The translations under genes were made by a program, and so were the position numbers. This document shows positions 48,234 to 57,369 of a stretch of DNA of 64,000 nucleotides, piece by piece. The notes below the pieces were generated by a model. The model was not told the origin of the DNA and did not search any database. It was given only the letters and a program-made list of their open reading frames with translations. Numbering within the stretch: position 1 is the first letter of the stretch; every line of letters starts with the position of its first letter. This DNA comes from Sphingobium sp. D43FB (GTDB lineage: Bacteria; Pseudomonadota; Alphaproteobacteria; Sphingomonadales; Sphingomonadaceae). Where the stretch lies: the NCBI RefSeq assembly GCF_002312805.1, contig NZ_NMUA01000022.1:1-64000 (forward strand). Direction: 5' to 3'.

Positions 48234-49236
48234 TCCCCTTGCCACCGAGCATGATGGTGCCTGCATCCGCCATGCGGCGGGCGGTGGCGATGATCAGTTT
48301 CTGCGCTTCCAGGACTTCGGCGAGGCGGATGGGGCCGCGCTCTTCGATCTCGTCGGCGATCGCCTGGGCCGCTCTCGCGGACATGCTGCCGAAAATCTTG
48401 CCCTTGAGCATGTCGTTCACGCCCTTGAGCGCGACGACCAGAACGGTGTTGTCGATGGTCCGCATCAGCGCGCCCAGATTCTTGTCGTCCATGTCCACCA
48501 GATTATCGAAGACGAACATCTCCTCCTCGATAGTCTGGGCAATCATCTTGTCGCGCTTGGCGACGGCCTTCATGATACGCTGCTCATTATCCTTGCGGAC
48601 ATTGTTCATGATCGCGGCCGCTTCGACCGTGCCGCCGCGCTGCGAGGCGGCACCCTGCTTGCCGACCGGACCGCGCATCAGCAGTTGCTCCAGATCTTCG
48701 AGCGCCTCGTTCGACACCGGCCCCAGGGTGGCGATGCGATAGACGATCTCCTCCTGGTATTCGGACGGCAGCAATTGCAGCACGTCGGCGGCGACGGGTG
48801 CCTCCAGATGGGCCAGCACGATCGCCATGATCTGCGGATGCTCCGCCTCGATCAGCACGGCGATTTCCTTGGCATCCATCCATTTGAGCATTTCAAGCTG
48901 GGTGGAGCGGGTCGGCGGGGTGATGCGCGCCAGGATGGTTTCAGCCCGTTCCTCGCCCAGCGCCTTGGTCATGGCACCGCGAATATGGCGGGTCGCGCCA
49001 TAGCCGATGGTGGTGCGCTTCTTGGCCTTGGCGACGAAATGGTCGAGCGCTTCGTTGACCTCTTCGGGATCGACATCGGCGACATCATACATGGCATAGC
49101 CAAGCTGGCGCACTTCCTCCGGTTCCAGCCGGGAGAGGATTTGCGCGGCTTCATCCTCGTTGAACAGCATCAGCAGGACGGCGGCGGCGGCGCTGCCCTT
49201 GAGCGCTTCGGGGCGACCGGGAACGATCTCAGGCAT
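48220..49236 (-). CDS. fliG: Flagellar motor switch protein FliG
   Basis: A 338-aa C-ring protein that contacts the stator. The EHPQ motif (LIEAEHPQIMAIVLAHL), the ARM-M domain and the C-terminal charged helix (AAQAIADEIEERGPIRLAEVLEAQK) are clear. It overlaps fliF by 8 bases at its start. Confidence 0.95.
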   Translation of the reverse strand: MPEIVPGRPEALKGSAAAAVLLMLFNEDEAAQILSRLEPEEVRQLGYAMYDVADVDPEEVNEALDHFVAKAKKRTTIGYGATRHIRGAMTKALGEERAETILARITPPTRSTQLEMLKWMDAKEIAVLIEAEHPQIMAIVLAHLEAPVAADVLQLLPSEYQEEIVYRIATLGPVSNEALEDLEQLLMRGPVGKQGAASQRGGTVEAAAIMNNVRKDNEQRIMKAVAKRDKMIAQTIEEEMFVFDNLVDMDDKNLGALMRTIDNTVLVVALKGVNDMLKGKIFGSMSARAAQAIADEIEERGPIRLAEVLEAQKLIIATARRMADAGTIMLGGKGNDFV

Positions 49237-50968
49237 TTTCCTTCTTCCCCTCCTTGAGGAGGTCGCGGACGACCAGGGCGGCCCGGTCGGGATCCTGCTT
49301 CACGAAGTTGCGAATGAGGTCGGCGCGCTGGGCATAGTCATAGGTGGAGGAGATCATGTCGAGCGTGACCGGCCGTTCGGGATCGGGCGCTTCGACCACC
49401 TGCTTGGTGAGTTCGGACGAGATTTCCCGGCCGATGCGCTGGCCTTCCTGCGTGGTCTGCTCTGCGGCGGCAGCCTGGGCGGCGGCGCGGCGCTTGAGCA
49501 GCGGGCGGCCGATGCCGAAGACGAGCAGCAGCGCGACCAGCAGGGCGGTGCCGTTGCGCACCAGCGGGTTCATCCAGTCGGATTCATACCAGGGGATGAC
49601 GGTTTCGGGCGTCTTGAGGAAGCTGCGCGAGGAGAGCGCGACCACGTCGCCGCGCGTCTGGTCGAAGCCGACCGCGCCCTTGACCAGGGCTTCGAGCGCA
49701 GCGATTTCCTGTGCGGTGCGCGGCTTGCCGTCCGCGCCGGTGTCGAGCGCCACGGCGACCGACAGGCGCTTGACGGTGCCGATCGCATCCTTGGTCACGG
49801 ACACTTCACGGCCCAGTTCAAAGCTGCGGTTGAAGGTTTCCTCGGTCTTCATCAGCGGATTGGGCGGGGTGCCGGGGGTCTGCGCAGCGGTTTCGCCCTG
49901 CTGCACGGCCTGGCCATTGGGGTTGGTCTGGGTGACGGTCGGGTTGACCGGCGCCTGGTTGGTGAGCGCACCGGGGATGCCCGACGCTTCGCCGCCTGTG
50001 CCCTGACCCCGCGGGTCGGATGCCCAAGTGCCCTGTTCGACGCGCAGCCGCGCTTCGTCCTGCGGAAAGGTTTCGCGGGTTGCCTGCCGCTCGGCGAAAT
50101 TGAGTTCGGCATGGACTTCGGCGGAGAAATTGCCCTGGCCGAGGATCGGGGTGAGCAGCGCGATCACCGACTGGCGATAGCGATCCTCGATCCGGCCCTG
50201 GATCGAGAGCTGGCGATCATCGGCGGCGTCGCCGTCATTATTGCTGAGCAGGCGGCCATTCTGATCGACCAGCGAAATCTGGTCGGGCGAGAGGTCGGGA
50301 ATGGAGGACGCGACCAGATGCACGATCGCGCTGACCTGCGCATCGGTGAGCGTGCGGCCCTGTGCCAGCCGCAACATCACGGAGGCAGACGGCTTGGCGC
50401 GGTCGCGCAGGAAGACGCTGGGCGGTTCGACGGCGAGGTGAACCTTGGCGCTTTCGACGCTGTCGATCGCCTCGATCGTGCGGGCGAGGTCCATTTCGCG
50501 GGCGGAGCGCAGCTTTTCGCCCTCGACGGCGCGCGAGGCGCCCATCGGCAGGCTGTCGATCATGCTGTTGCCGTCGGGCGCGCTCTTGGGCAGGCCCTGG
50601 GCGGCGAGCATCATCTTCGCCTTGAAATAATCATCCTCCCCCACGGTCATGCTGCCGGACTTGTCGAAGTCGAAGGGGATGCCGGCCTGCTCCAGCACTT
50701 GCGCGACGGCCGATTTGTCGGCGTCGGGCAAGGCGCGGAACAGGTCGCGCTGGGGTGGTTCGCGCAGCGCCAGCCAGGCAAGGCCCGCCAGCGCGACGAC
50801 GCCGAGCATGCCAAGCAGCGGCAGGCTCTTGGCGACCGCCGGTTGCTGGATGAGGCCGGTGAAGCGCGCCTTGAGCGCCGCCATGCCGGTGAGGCCGTTG
50901 CGGGCCGCCGAAGCGGGGGCCGGGAGGGCGGGCTTGCCGCCGTCGATGGTGAGTGCGTTCTCGCTCAT
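49229..50968 (-). CDS. fliF: Flagellar MS-ring protein FliF
   Basis: A 579-aa ring protein. Two membrane helices (LPLLGMLGVVALAGLAWLAL near residue 45-65 and GTALLVALLLVFGIGRPLL near 455) flank a periplasmic part with YscJ-type domains (VEGEKLRSAREMDLARTIEA, AKVHLAVEPPSVFLRD). The C-terminal tail (RADLIRNFVKQDPDRAALVV) binds FliG. It begins 3 bases after the fliE stop. Confidence 0.95.
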   Translation of the reverse strand: MSENALTIDGGKPALPAPASAARNGLTGMAALKARFTGLIQQPAVAKSLPLLGMLGVVALAGLAWLALREPPQRDLFRALPDADKSAVAQVLEQAGIPFDFDKSGSMTVGEDDYFKAKMMLAAQGLPKSAPDGNSMIDSLPMGASRAVEGEKLRSAREMDLARTIEAIDSVESAKVHLAVEPPSVFLRDRAKPSASVMLRLAQGRTLTDAQVSAIVHLVASSIPDLSPDQISLVDQNGRLLSNNDGDAADDRQLSIQGRIEDRYRQSVIALLTPILGQGNFSAEVHAELNFAERQATRETFPQDEARLRVEQGTWASDPRGQGTGGEASGIPGALTNQAPVNPTVTQTNPNGQAVQQGETAAQTPGTPPNPLMKTEETFNRSFELGREVSVTKDAIGTVKRLSVAVALDTGADGKPRTAQEIAALEALVKGAVGFDQTRGDVVALSSRSFLKTPETVIPWYESDWMNPLVRNGTALLVALLLVFGIGRPLLKRRAAAQAAAAEQTTQEGQRIGREISSELTKQVVEAPDPERPVTLDMISSTYDYAQRADLIRNFVKQDPDRAALVVRDLLKEGKKENA

Positions 50969-50971
50969 GAT

Positions 50972-51322
50972 TTAGACCGGCATGCTCATAATGTCCTTGT
51001 AGGCGGACAGGAGTTTGTTGCGGACCTGAAGGGTCGCTTCGAAGCTGACCGATGCCTGCTGCTTGGCCAGCATGACCGCGGCGATGTCGGTGGTTTCGCC
51101 GCGTTCGAAAGCGGCGGCGGCCTCACCGGCCTTGCCCTGCAGGCCGTTGACCTGTTGCAGCGCGCTGCTGAACGCCTCGGTAAAGCCACCGGGCGCGGTG
51201 CCCTGGGCCGCGCCTGCACCGCCGACCGGATTGGTCGAGCCGATGTCGCGCAGCGCGGCGTTCTTTTGCAGGATGGCGTTGCGGATCGCCATCACGCTGT
51301 CGGTCGGGGAAATGCCGTTCAT
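50972..51322 (-). CDS. fliE: Flagellar hook-basal body protein FliE
   Basis: A 116-aa rod adaptor. GFTEAFSSALQQVNGLQGKAGEAA and the C-terminal VSFEATLQVRNKLLSAYKDIMSMPV match FliE. GGGGGAGG precedes ATG 51322. It lies 15 bases after the activator gene, so both are probably on one transcript. Confidence 0.93.
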   Translation of the reverse strand: MNGISPTDSVMAIRNAILQKNAALRDIGSTNPVGGAGAAQGTAPGGFTEAFSSALQQVNGLQGKAGEAAAAFERGETTDIAAVMLAKQQASVSFEATLQVRNKLLSAYKDIMSMPV

Positions 51323-51337
51323 ATCCTATCCTCCCCC

Positions 51338-52606
51338 TTATGCCGCAGCCAGCTCGCGCATTTCGGCGAGCCGATAGCGCAGCGTGCGTTCCGAGATGCC
51401 GAGCTTGCGCGCGGCGGCGGCGCGGTGGCCGTCCGTTTCGCGCAGGGCGCAGCGGATGGCTTCGAGCTTGGAATGGCGCGCGACGTCGCGCAGCCGGATG
51501 GGTTCGGCGGGCAGCTGGATCGGCGCTGTGGCGCGGAAGGGCGTCACCATCTGCGCCGCGCCTGCCAGATGCAGGTCATCCGCCTCGATCCGGTCGCCAT
51601 CGCGCAGGACCAGCGCGCGCTGGAGGATGTTGCCGAGTTCACGGGCATTTCCGGGCCAGCCATGGGCGGCGAGCTTGTCGAGCGCGGCGGCGGTCGGCCA
51701 GACGAACCCGGCCTTGCCGCCATCCTGATGACGCAGCAGCATCGCGGCGGTGATCGCGCTGATGTCGCCGCGCCGCTCGGCGAGCGGGCGCAGTTCGAGC
51801 GGCATGACGTTGAGACGCCAGTAGAGATCTTCGCGGAAGCGGCCTGCGGCACATTCCTGCGCCAGGTTGCGGTTGCAGGCGGCGATGATGCGGACATTGA
51901 CCGGCACAGCATGGGTCGCGCCGACGGGCAGCACTTCGCCTTCCTGCAGCGCGCGCAGCAGCTTGGCCTGGAGCGCGAGGGGCAGTTCGGCGATTTCGTC
52001 GAGGAAGAGCGTGCCGCCATCAGCCGCGAGGAACAGGCCTTCGGACGCATTGGCCGCGCCGGTGAAGCTGCCCTTGCGATGGCCGAACAGCATCGCTTCC
52101 ATCATGGTTTCGGGCAGTGCCGCGCAATTGACGGCGATGAAGTCGTGGCCCGACCGGCCCGACTGGGCGTGCAGGAAGCGCGCCATGCCTTCCTTGCCGG
52201 TGCCGGTGTCGCCCTGGATCAGGACCGTGGCGTCGCTGCGGGCGACCCGCCCGGCGAGCGTCATCAGCCGGACGCTGCCGCTGTCGCCTACGGCAGGGAC
52301 GGCAGCGGGGCGCGCCAGTTCGGCGATCAGCGCGAAGGCGAAGCCCATGTCGGCAAGACCGAAAGCGACGCGGGCGGGCAGGCCATTGGCCGCCGCGACC
52401 AGCGAAGGTGCGCCCTCGATCAGATTGATGAGAATGTCGCGATGGGTCGCATGGCCGATTTCGGTGGCCAGCAGCACGCGGCGGCTGTCCTTTTCACGCG
52501 GGCTGGCCGCGTCGACGATGCGCACGGTAAAGAGAGCGTTTTCGAGCCAGTGCTGCAGACCCGGAACGAGCGCGCAGACTCCACGGCTCACGTCGAGCGA
52601 TGACAT
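51338..52606 (-). CDS. Sigma-54-dependent flagellar transcription activator (FlbD/FleQ-like), no receiver domain
   Basis: A 422-aa AAA+ enhancer-binding protein. Walker A is GDTGTGKE, the sigma-54 contact loop reads GSFTGA instead of the usual GAFTGA, Walker B is GGTLFLDEI, and a Fis-type helix-turn-helix (GHRAAAARKLGISERTLRYRL) ends the protein. The first ~115 residues do not resemble a response-regulator receiver and have no clear phospho-acceptor aspartate. It heads the fliE-flhB run and is divergent from flagellin, so it is the probable activator of the sigma-54 promoters in the window. ATG 52612 is an alternative. Confidence 0.9.
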   Translation of the reverse strand: MSSLDVSRGVCALVPGLQHWLENALFTVRIVDAASPREKDSRRVLLATEIGHATHRDILINLIEGAPSLVAAANGLPARVAFGLADMGFAFALIAELARPAAVPAVGDSGSVRLMTLAGRVARSDATVLIQGDTGTGKEGMARFLHAQSGRSGHDFIAVNCAALPETMMEAMLFGHRKGSFTGAANASEGLFLAADGGTLFLDEIAELPLALQAKLLRALQEGEVLPVGATHAVPVNVRIIAACNRNLAQECAAGRFREDLYWRLNVMPLELRPLAERRGDISAITAAMLLRHQDGGKAGFVWPTAAALDKLAAHGWPGNARELGNILQRALVLRDGDRIEADDLHLAGAAQMVTPFRATAPIQLPAEPIRLRDVARHSKLEAIRCALRETDGHRAAAARKLGISERTLRYRLAEMRELAAA

Positions 52607-52688
52607 GAACAAAACCCCAATAACTGGTCGGCTTGTGCCCCCGCACGCCCCAGACCCCTTCGATGGTTCAAGCTCTATATTTATGTGG

Positions 52689-52703
52689 TTATCAGATGGT
52701 TAA
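52689..52703. promoter_or_regulatory. CtrA-like box in the activator-flagellin interval
   Basis: TTAT-N7-TTAA (TTATCAGATGGTTAA) differs at one base from the alphaproteobacterial CtrA consensus TTAA-N7-TTAA. It lies 83-97 bases upstream of the activator start. CtrA drives early flagellar genes in related bacteria, so a role at the top of the cascade is plausible but unproven. Confidence 0.5.
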
Positions 52704-52716
52704 CTTTGCCATCCAG

Positions 52717-52755
52717 TTGCCGCCGACCGGCAATTTTATTCCGGCAAGGCGGCAA
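52717..52755. promoter_or_regulatory. Composite CCGGCAA dyad, candidate activator-binding site
   Basis: TTGCCGCC (52717-52724) faces GGCGGCAA (52748-52755), and between them CCGGCAA occurs twice as a direct repeat (52727-52733, 52741-52747). The same words recur between motA and flgB. It lies about 80-115 bases upstream of the flagellin sigma-28 promoter and 110-150 bases upstream of the activator gene. Confidence 0.45.
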
Positions 52756-52832
52756 AGACGCCGTCCTTTGTCCTACGCGCGCGCGTGGTAGCCAGGGAAA
52801 TTGCCCTTTTTCAGAAAAATCGACAGCGGCGC

Positions 52833-52859
52833 TAAAGGCCGGTCGCTGCCCGCCGTTAT
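52833..52859 (+). promoter_or_regulatory. Sigma-28 promoter of flagellin
   Basis: TAAA (52833-52836), exactly 15 bases, then GCCGTTAT (52852-52859), one or two mismatches from TAAA-N15-GCCGATAA. It lies 62 bases before the flagellin start, leaving a leader typical of flagellin mRNAs. Confidence 0.85.
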
Positions 52860-52920
52860 CCCCTTTCGAGGCCGCAGACGCTCCATGGCAGCGACCTGAT
52901 TGACACTGAAAGGGAACACC

Positions 52921-53721
52921 ATGACTGTTATCGGAACCAACACCGCCGCTCTCCGCTCCGCCAATGCCTCGTCGATGGCCAGCAAAGGCCTGACCAACGC
53001 AATGGAGCGCCTGTCGACCGGCAAGCGCATCAACAGCGCCAAGGATGACGCCGCCGGCCTCGCAATCGCTTCGACCATGACGTCGCAGATCAAGGGCATG
53101 ACCCAGGGCATCCGCAACGCCAATGACGGCATCAGCCTGGCGCAGACCGCGGAAGGCGCGCTGAACGAAGTCAGCAACATGCTGCAGCGTATGCGTGAAC
53201 TGACCGTGCAGCGGAACAACGACACCAACAGCACCGAAGCCGTTGCGAACATCGACGCGGAAAAGGATCAGCTGGCCGTCCAGATCAACGACATCCTGAC
53301 CAAGACCGAATTCAACGGCAAGGCGCTGTTCCCGACGACCGCAGACGCCGTGACGATCCAGGCCGGTGCCAACGACACCGACACTGTGACCATCACGCTG
53401 GAAGCCATCGACGTGGCCGACGTGGCCAGCGCGACGGAAGCGGAAGACGCCGCCACTCTGGCAGACTTCGACACCGCGCTGCAGACGGTTGCGACCGCCC
53501 GCGCTACGCTCGGTGCCGTGCAGAACCGCCTGGAATCGTCGGTCAACAACCTGACCAACAACATCACCAACCTGACCGACGCGCGCAGCCGCATCGAAGA
53601 CGCCGATTTTTCGGCCGAAACGACCGCGCTCGCCAAGCAGCAGATCCTGAGCCAAGCGTCGACCGCGATGCTGGCGCAGGCCAACCAGAGCCAGCAGGGC
53701 GTCCTGAAGCTGATCGGCTAA
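52921..53721 (+). CDS. fliC: Flagellin
   Basis: A 266-aa filament subunit, consisting only of the conserved D0/D1 helices without the surface-exposed D2/D3 domains. [60 protein letters not shown] and the C-terminal [20 protein letters not shown] are textbook flagellin. AAAGGGAAC precedes ATG 52921. Codon use appears strongly biased, as expected for a highly expressed gene. Only one flagellin is in the window. Confidence 0.96.
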   Translation: MTVIGTNTAALRSANASSMASKGLTNAMERLSTGKRINSAKDDAAGLAIASTMTSQIKGMTQGIRNANDGISLAQTAEGALNEVSNMLQRMRELTVQRNNDTNSTEAVANIDAEKDQLAVQINDILTKTEFNGKALFPTTADAVTIQAGANDTDTVTITLEAIDVADVASATEAEDAATLADFDTALQTVATARATLGAVQNRLESSVNNLTNNITNLTDARSRIEDADFSAETTALAKQQILSQASTAMLAQANQSQQGVLKLIG

Positions 53722-53838
53722 ACCAATACCCCATTGGTCGGCTGAGGTCTGGTCACCTGACAGCCGCCCATAGGCGCCCGGCACATCACAGTCCCCACCG
53801 TGCCGGGAGCCACAACTTCGATCGAACGACCAGCATCA

Positions 53839-53868
53839 GAAGCCTCCGTCCCCCCGGGCGGGGGCTTC
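53839..53868 (+). terminator. Probable flagellin terminator
   Basis: GAAGCC and GGCTTC close a long GC-rich hairpin (loop GGG/CCC pairing inside) 117 bases past the flagellin stop. There is no T-run, so it may act as an RNA-stabilising end. Confidence 0.45.
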
Positions 53869-53926
53869 ATCGCATATGCAGCATGGGGGGCTTGGTTTTG
53901 CATGACAGGCTCGCCATGGTGAAACC

Positions 53927-55414
53927 ATGACCCAGATTGACCGGCGCGCGATGATCGCTGCCACGGGCGCTGCCCTCCTCCTCCCCCGCGCCCTGCACGC
54001 GCAAACGCAGGCCGCCCCCTTTTCCTGGGAGCGGCTGATCGGCCAGGCGCAGCGGCTGGCGCGCGCGCCCTTTGCCGAAACGCCAGCCCATCCGGGTGCC
54101 GCCAAGATCGATTATACCGCGCTGCACGAGGCGCGCTTTCGCGAGGAACGGACTTTGTGGGGCGACCTGCCGGGCGATACCGGCATCCGCTTTTTCCCGC
54201 TGTCCGCCACCGCGCCGCAGGCGGTCGAGATCGCGATCATCGAGCAAGGCCGGGCGACCCCGCTGCGCTATGATCCGGCCATGTTCGATGCGCCGGCGGG
54301 CAATCCGGTGACGGCCCTGCCGAGCGGCGCTGGCTTTGCGGGTTTCCGCATCATGAATGCCGCGCGCGACGGCGACTGGCTGTCCTACCTTGGGGCGAGC
54401 TATTTTCGTGCGCCCAGTCCGCAAAAGCAATTCGGCCTGTCGGCGCGGGCGGTCGCGATCAATACCAGCATCCAGGGCCGCGAGGAATTTCCGCGCTTCA
54501 CCCATTTCTGGCTGGAGCGGACGGGGCCGAGCAGCGTCACCATCTTCGCCCTGCTCGATGGGGCGTCGATTGCCGGCGCGTTCCGCTTCGTCAGTCGGCT
54601 GGACAAGGACGGCGTGCGGCAGGACGTGACCGCCGCCCTGTTCCCTCGCCGTGCCATCCCCGAACTGGGGTTGATGCCGATGACCAGCATGTTCTGGTAT
54701 GATCAGGCCAACCGGACGATCGGCACAGACTGGCGGCCGGAAATCCATGATTCCGACCTATTGTCGATCGCCAGCGCCGATGGCACCGCCCATGCCCGCC
54801 CGATCGTCAATCCCACAGCGCCGATGGTCAGCGCCTTTGCCGAGCGCGATCCCAAGGGGTTCGGGCTGCTGCAACGCGACCGGGATTTCGACCATTATCA
54901 GGACGATGGCGTTTTTTATGATCGCCGCCCGACTTTATGGGCCACGCCCGCCCGGCCGCTGGGCGCGGGCGAGGTGCGGCTCTACGCCTTTCCGACCGAC
55001 AGCGAATATACCGACAATCTGGCGGCCTATTGGACGCCCGCCGCTGCGCCTGTGCCGGGCAAGCGGATCGACCTTTCCTACAAGCTTGACTGGACAGCCG
55101 ACCGTTCGCCCGCCGCGACCAGCATGGCAATCGTCGAGAATGTCTGGCGCGGACGCGGCGATCAGCCCGACATCGCGCGGCTGGTAGTCGATTTCGCCGG
55201 TGTGGCGGAGGGTAGCAAGCCCGACCTGTGGGTGGACATCGCCAACGGCACGCTGGTCAAACAGGCGGGCTATCCGGTTCTGGGGCGCAAAGGCCTGTAT
55301 CGCACGGTGCTGGACCTGCGGCGCAGCGGCGGCGGCGCGGCGGATGTGCGGTTGCAATTGCAGGCCAGCGGCCGCGCGGTGAGCGAATATGTGCATTACC
55401 CCATTGGCGGATGA
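53927..55414 (+). CDS. opgG: Periplasmic glucan biosynthesis protein OpgG/OpgD
   Basis: A 495-aa periplasmic protein. The N-terminus (IDRRAMIAATGAALLLPRALHA) is a Tat- or Sec-type signal. FSWERLIGQAQRLA, FRIMNAARDGDWLSYLGASYFRA, SMFWYDQANRTIGTDWRPEIHDSDLL and FGLLQRDRDFDHYQD match the MdoG/OpgG family, which shapes or transports osmoregulated periplasmic glucans. opgD and opgG paralogues are similar; the symbol is provisional. It is followed by opgH at a gap of 48 bases. Confidence 0.9.
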   Translation: MTQIDRRAMIAATGAALLLPRALHAQTQAAPFSWERLIGQAQRLARAPFAETPAHPGAAKIDYTALHEARFREERTLWGDLPGDTGIRFFPLSATAPQAVEIAIIEQGRATPLRYDPAMFDAPAGNPVTALPSGAGFAGFRIMNAARDGDWLSYLGASYFRAPSPQKQFGLSARAVAINTSIQGREEFPRFTHFWLERTGPSSVTIFALLDGASIAGAFRFVSRLDKDGVRQDVTAALFPRRAIPELGLMPMTSMFWYDQANRTIGTDWRPEIHDSDLLSIASADGTAHARPIVNPTAPMVSAFAERDPKGFGLLQRDRDFDHYQDDGVFYDRRPTLWATPARPLGAGEVRLYAFPTDSEYTDNLAAYWTPAAAPVPGKRIDLSYKLDWTADRSPAATSMAIVENVWRGRGDQPDIARLVVDFAGVAEGSKPDLWVDIANGTLVKQAGYPVLGRKGLYRTVLDLRRSGGGAADVRLQLQASGRAVSEYVHYPIGG

Positions 55415-55462
55415 ACGGAACCGTTGGCGTAACGAACGGTTCAGGCCGTTGGGTGAAACGCT

Positions 55463-57367
55463 ATGGGTCTGGATGATATGGGCAATGGACAGGTGCCGGT
55501 GGCCGATGCCGCCGCTGAGGACGTGCCGGTGAGTCCGGCCTTCGAACAGCTGCCGCCCGAAAGCCCGATTGCGATGCCGGAGCAGGATTTCAGCGCGCGT
55601 CCGCCGCTGATCGTGCCGCGCCGGTTCAATATCGACCTGTGGGCACGGCGCATGCTGGTCGTGCTGCTCGCCCTGATCCCGACTGGCATGGCCGCGCATG
55701 AGATGCGCCGTTCGATCGGCCTGGACGGCATTTCCTTGCTGGAGGGCATCTATCTCGCCCTGTTCATTCCGCTGTTCGCCTGGATCGCGTTCGGCTGTGC
55801 CACCGCGATCATCGGCTTCCTGCTGCTGACGGTGGGCAAGGGGCGTAGCGTGACGCCGCGCCCGCTGCGCGCGTCGCAGCCGTTGCAGGGCAAGACCGCG
55901 ATCCTGCTGCCGGTGTGTAACGAGGATTTTCTGGGCGTTCTGGGGCGGTTGTCGATCATGGAGCGATCGCTGGCGCAGGTGATGGGGCGCGAGCGGTTCG
56001 AATTCTTCATCCTGTCCGATTCCAACGTGCAGAGCGGCGAGACGGAGCGGGCGGCCTATCTGGAAATGCGCGGGTCTTTCTCCCGCCCCGTTCATTATCG
56101 CCGCCGTGCGCGCAATATCGGGCGGAAGCCCGGCAATATCGCCGAATGGGTCGAGCGGTTCGGCGGCGGTTATGATTATATGATCGTGCTGGACGCCGAC
56201 AGTATCGTCAGCGGCCAGACCATGGCGCGGCTCGCCTCCGACATGGAGCGGCATCCGCAGGTCGGCTTGATTCAGACCGTGCCGGCCGTGATGGGTGCGG
56301 CGACGCTATTCGCGCGCTGGCAGCAATTTGCGAGCCGCCTGTTCGGGCCGATCTCGGCAGCGGGCATGATCTGGTGGGCCGGGTCCGAAGGGATGTTCTG
56401 GGGCCATAATGCCATCGTCCGGGTCAAGGCCTTCGCGCAAAGTTGCGGCTTGCCCGAACTGCCCGGTCGTGCTCCGTTCGGCGGGCATATCATGAGCCAT
56501 GACATGCTGGAGGCGGCGCTGTTGCGACGGCGTGGCTGGGACGTGCATATGGTCACGGCCGACGATAGTTTCGAGGAATTTCCGCCGTCCATGCCCGACC
56601 TCTTCACCCGCGACCGGCGCTGGTGTCAGGGTAATATCCAGCATGTGCCGTTGCTCGTACGGATTGCGGGGCTGCATCCGGTCAGCCGGTTCCAGTTGCT
56701 GGTGGGTGCGACCGCCTATTGCACGTCGCCCATGTGGCTGACGCTGATGCTTGTGGTGCTGGGCGGCGGGGCGAGCGGGGTGTGGCCGCCCACCGATGTG
56801 CTGCCATCGGGCGGATTGCTGGCGGTGACGGCTTTCCTGTTGTTTGGCCCCAAGCTGCTGGCCATGCTGTGGGCCTTGCTCGACCCGGCGCGGCGGATCG
56901 GCTTTGGCGGCGCGGCGCGGATGACGCGCGGCGTGATCGTGGACATCATCCTGTCGATCCTGATGGCACCGGTGGCGATGCTGACCCAGACGATCAATCT
57001 GTTCGGCATATTGATGGGCCGCAAGAGCAGCTGGAACGGGCAGACCCGCGACCGTGACGGCATGGCGATCGGCAGCGCGATCTGGCTGTTCAAATGGCAT
57101 ATCTTGCTGGGCGCGCTGCTACTGGCGCTCGCGGTGCAGGCGGACAGCGGCATCGGCTGGATCATTCCGGTGACGGCGGGGCTGTTCCTGGCGCCCGTGC
57201 TGGCGGCGGTTACCGCGCGCAAAGATCTGGGGCGCAGGGCCGAAGCGAGCGGGCTGTTCCAGGTCGCCGATCCATGGTGGCGCACGCAAAGCTATCGGCC
57301 GTTGCGGTTCCGCTGGCCCAATGGCGAGGAACGGCGGGTCGGACGACTGGCAGCGAACGACGAATAG
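55463..57367 (+). CDS. opgH: Glucan glucosyltransferase OpgH
   Basis: A 634-aa inner-membrane GT2 enzyme that polymerises glucose for periplasmic glucans. Membrane helices flank the catalytic domain, with VLDADSIVSG (DxD), MSHDMLEAALLRRRGWDVH (acid) and DRRWCQGN (the Q/RxxRW motif). It forms a two-gene operon with opgG and converges with fliA with a 2-base gap. Glucan mutants are often non-motile, which may explain the location. Confidence 0.92.
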   Translation: MGLDDMGNGQVPVADAAAEDVPVSPAFEQLPPESPIAMPEQDFSARPPLIVPRRFNIDLWARRMLVVLLALIPTGMAAHEMRRSIGLDGISLLEGIYLALFIPLFAWIAFGCATAIIGFLLLTVGKGRSVTPRPLRASQPLQGKTAILLPVCNEDFLGVLGRLSIMERSLAQVMGRERFEFFILSDSNVQSGETERAAYLEMRGSFSRPVHYRRRARNIGRKPGNIAEWVERFGGGYDYMIVLDADSIVSGQTMARLASDMERHPQVGLIQTVPAVMGAATLFARWQQFASRLFGPISAAGMIWWAGSEGMFWGHNAIVRVKAFAQSCGLPELPGRAPFGGHIMSHDMLEAALLRRRGWDVHMVTADDSFEEFPPSMPDLFTRDRRWCQGNIQHVPLLVRIAGLHPVSRFQLLVGATAYCTSPMWLTLMLVVLGGGASGVWPPTDVLPSGGLLAVTAFLLFGPKLLAMLWALLDPARRIGFGGAARMTRGVIVDIILSILMAPVAMLTQTINLFGILMGRKSSWNGQTRDRDGMAIGSAIWLFKWHILLGALLLALAVQADSGIGWIIPVTAGLFLAPVLAAVTARKDLGRRAEASGLFQVADPWWRTQSYRPLRFRWPNGEERRVGRLAANDE

Positions 57368-57369
57368 GG

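Noticed and set aside
49160..52603. 1147-codon open frame on the plus strand
   Set aside because: It is the antisense shadow of fliF, fliE and the activator gene, whose motifs are unambiguous. High GC keeps the opposite frame open.
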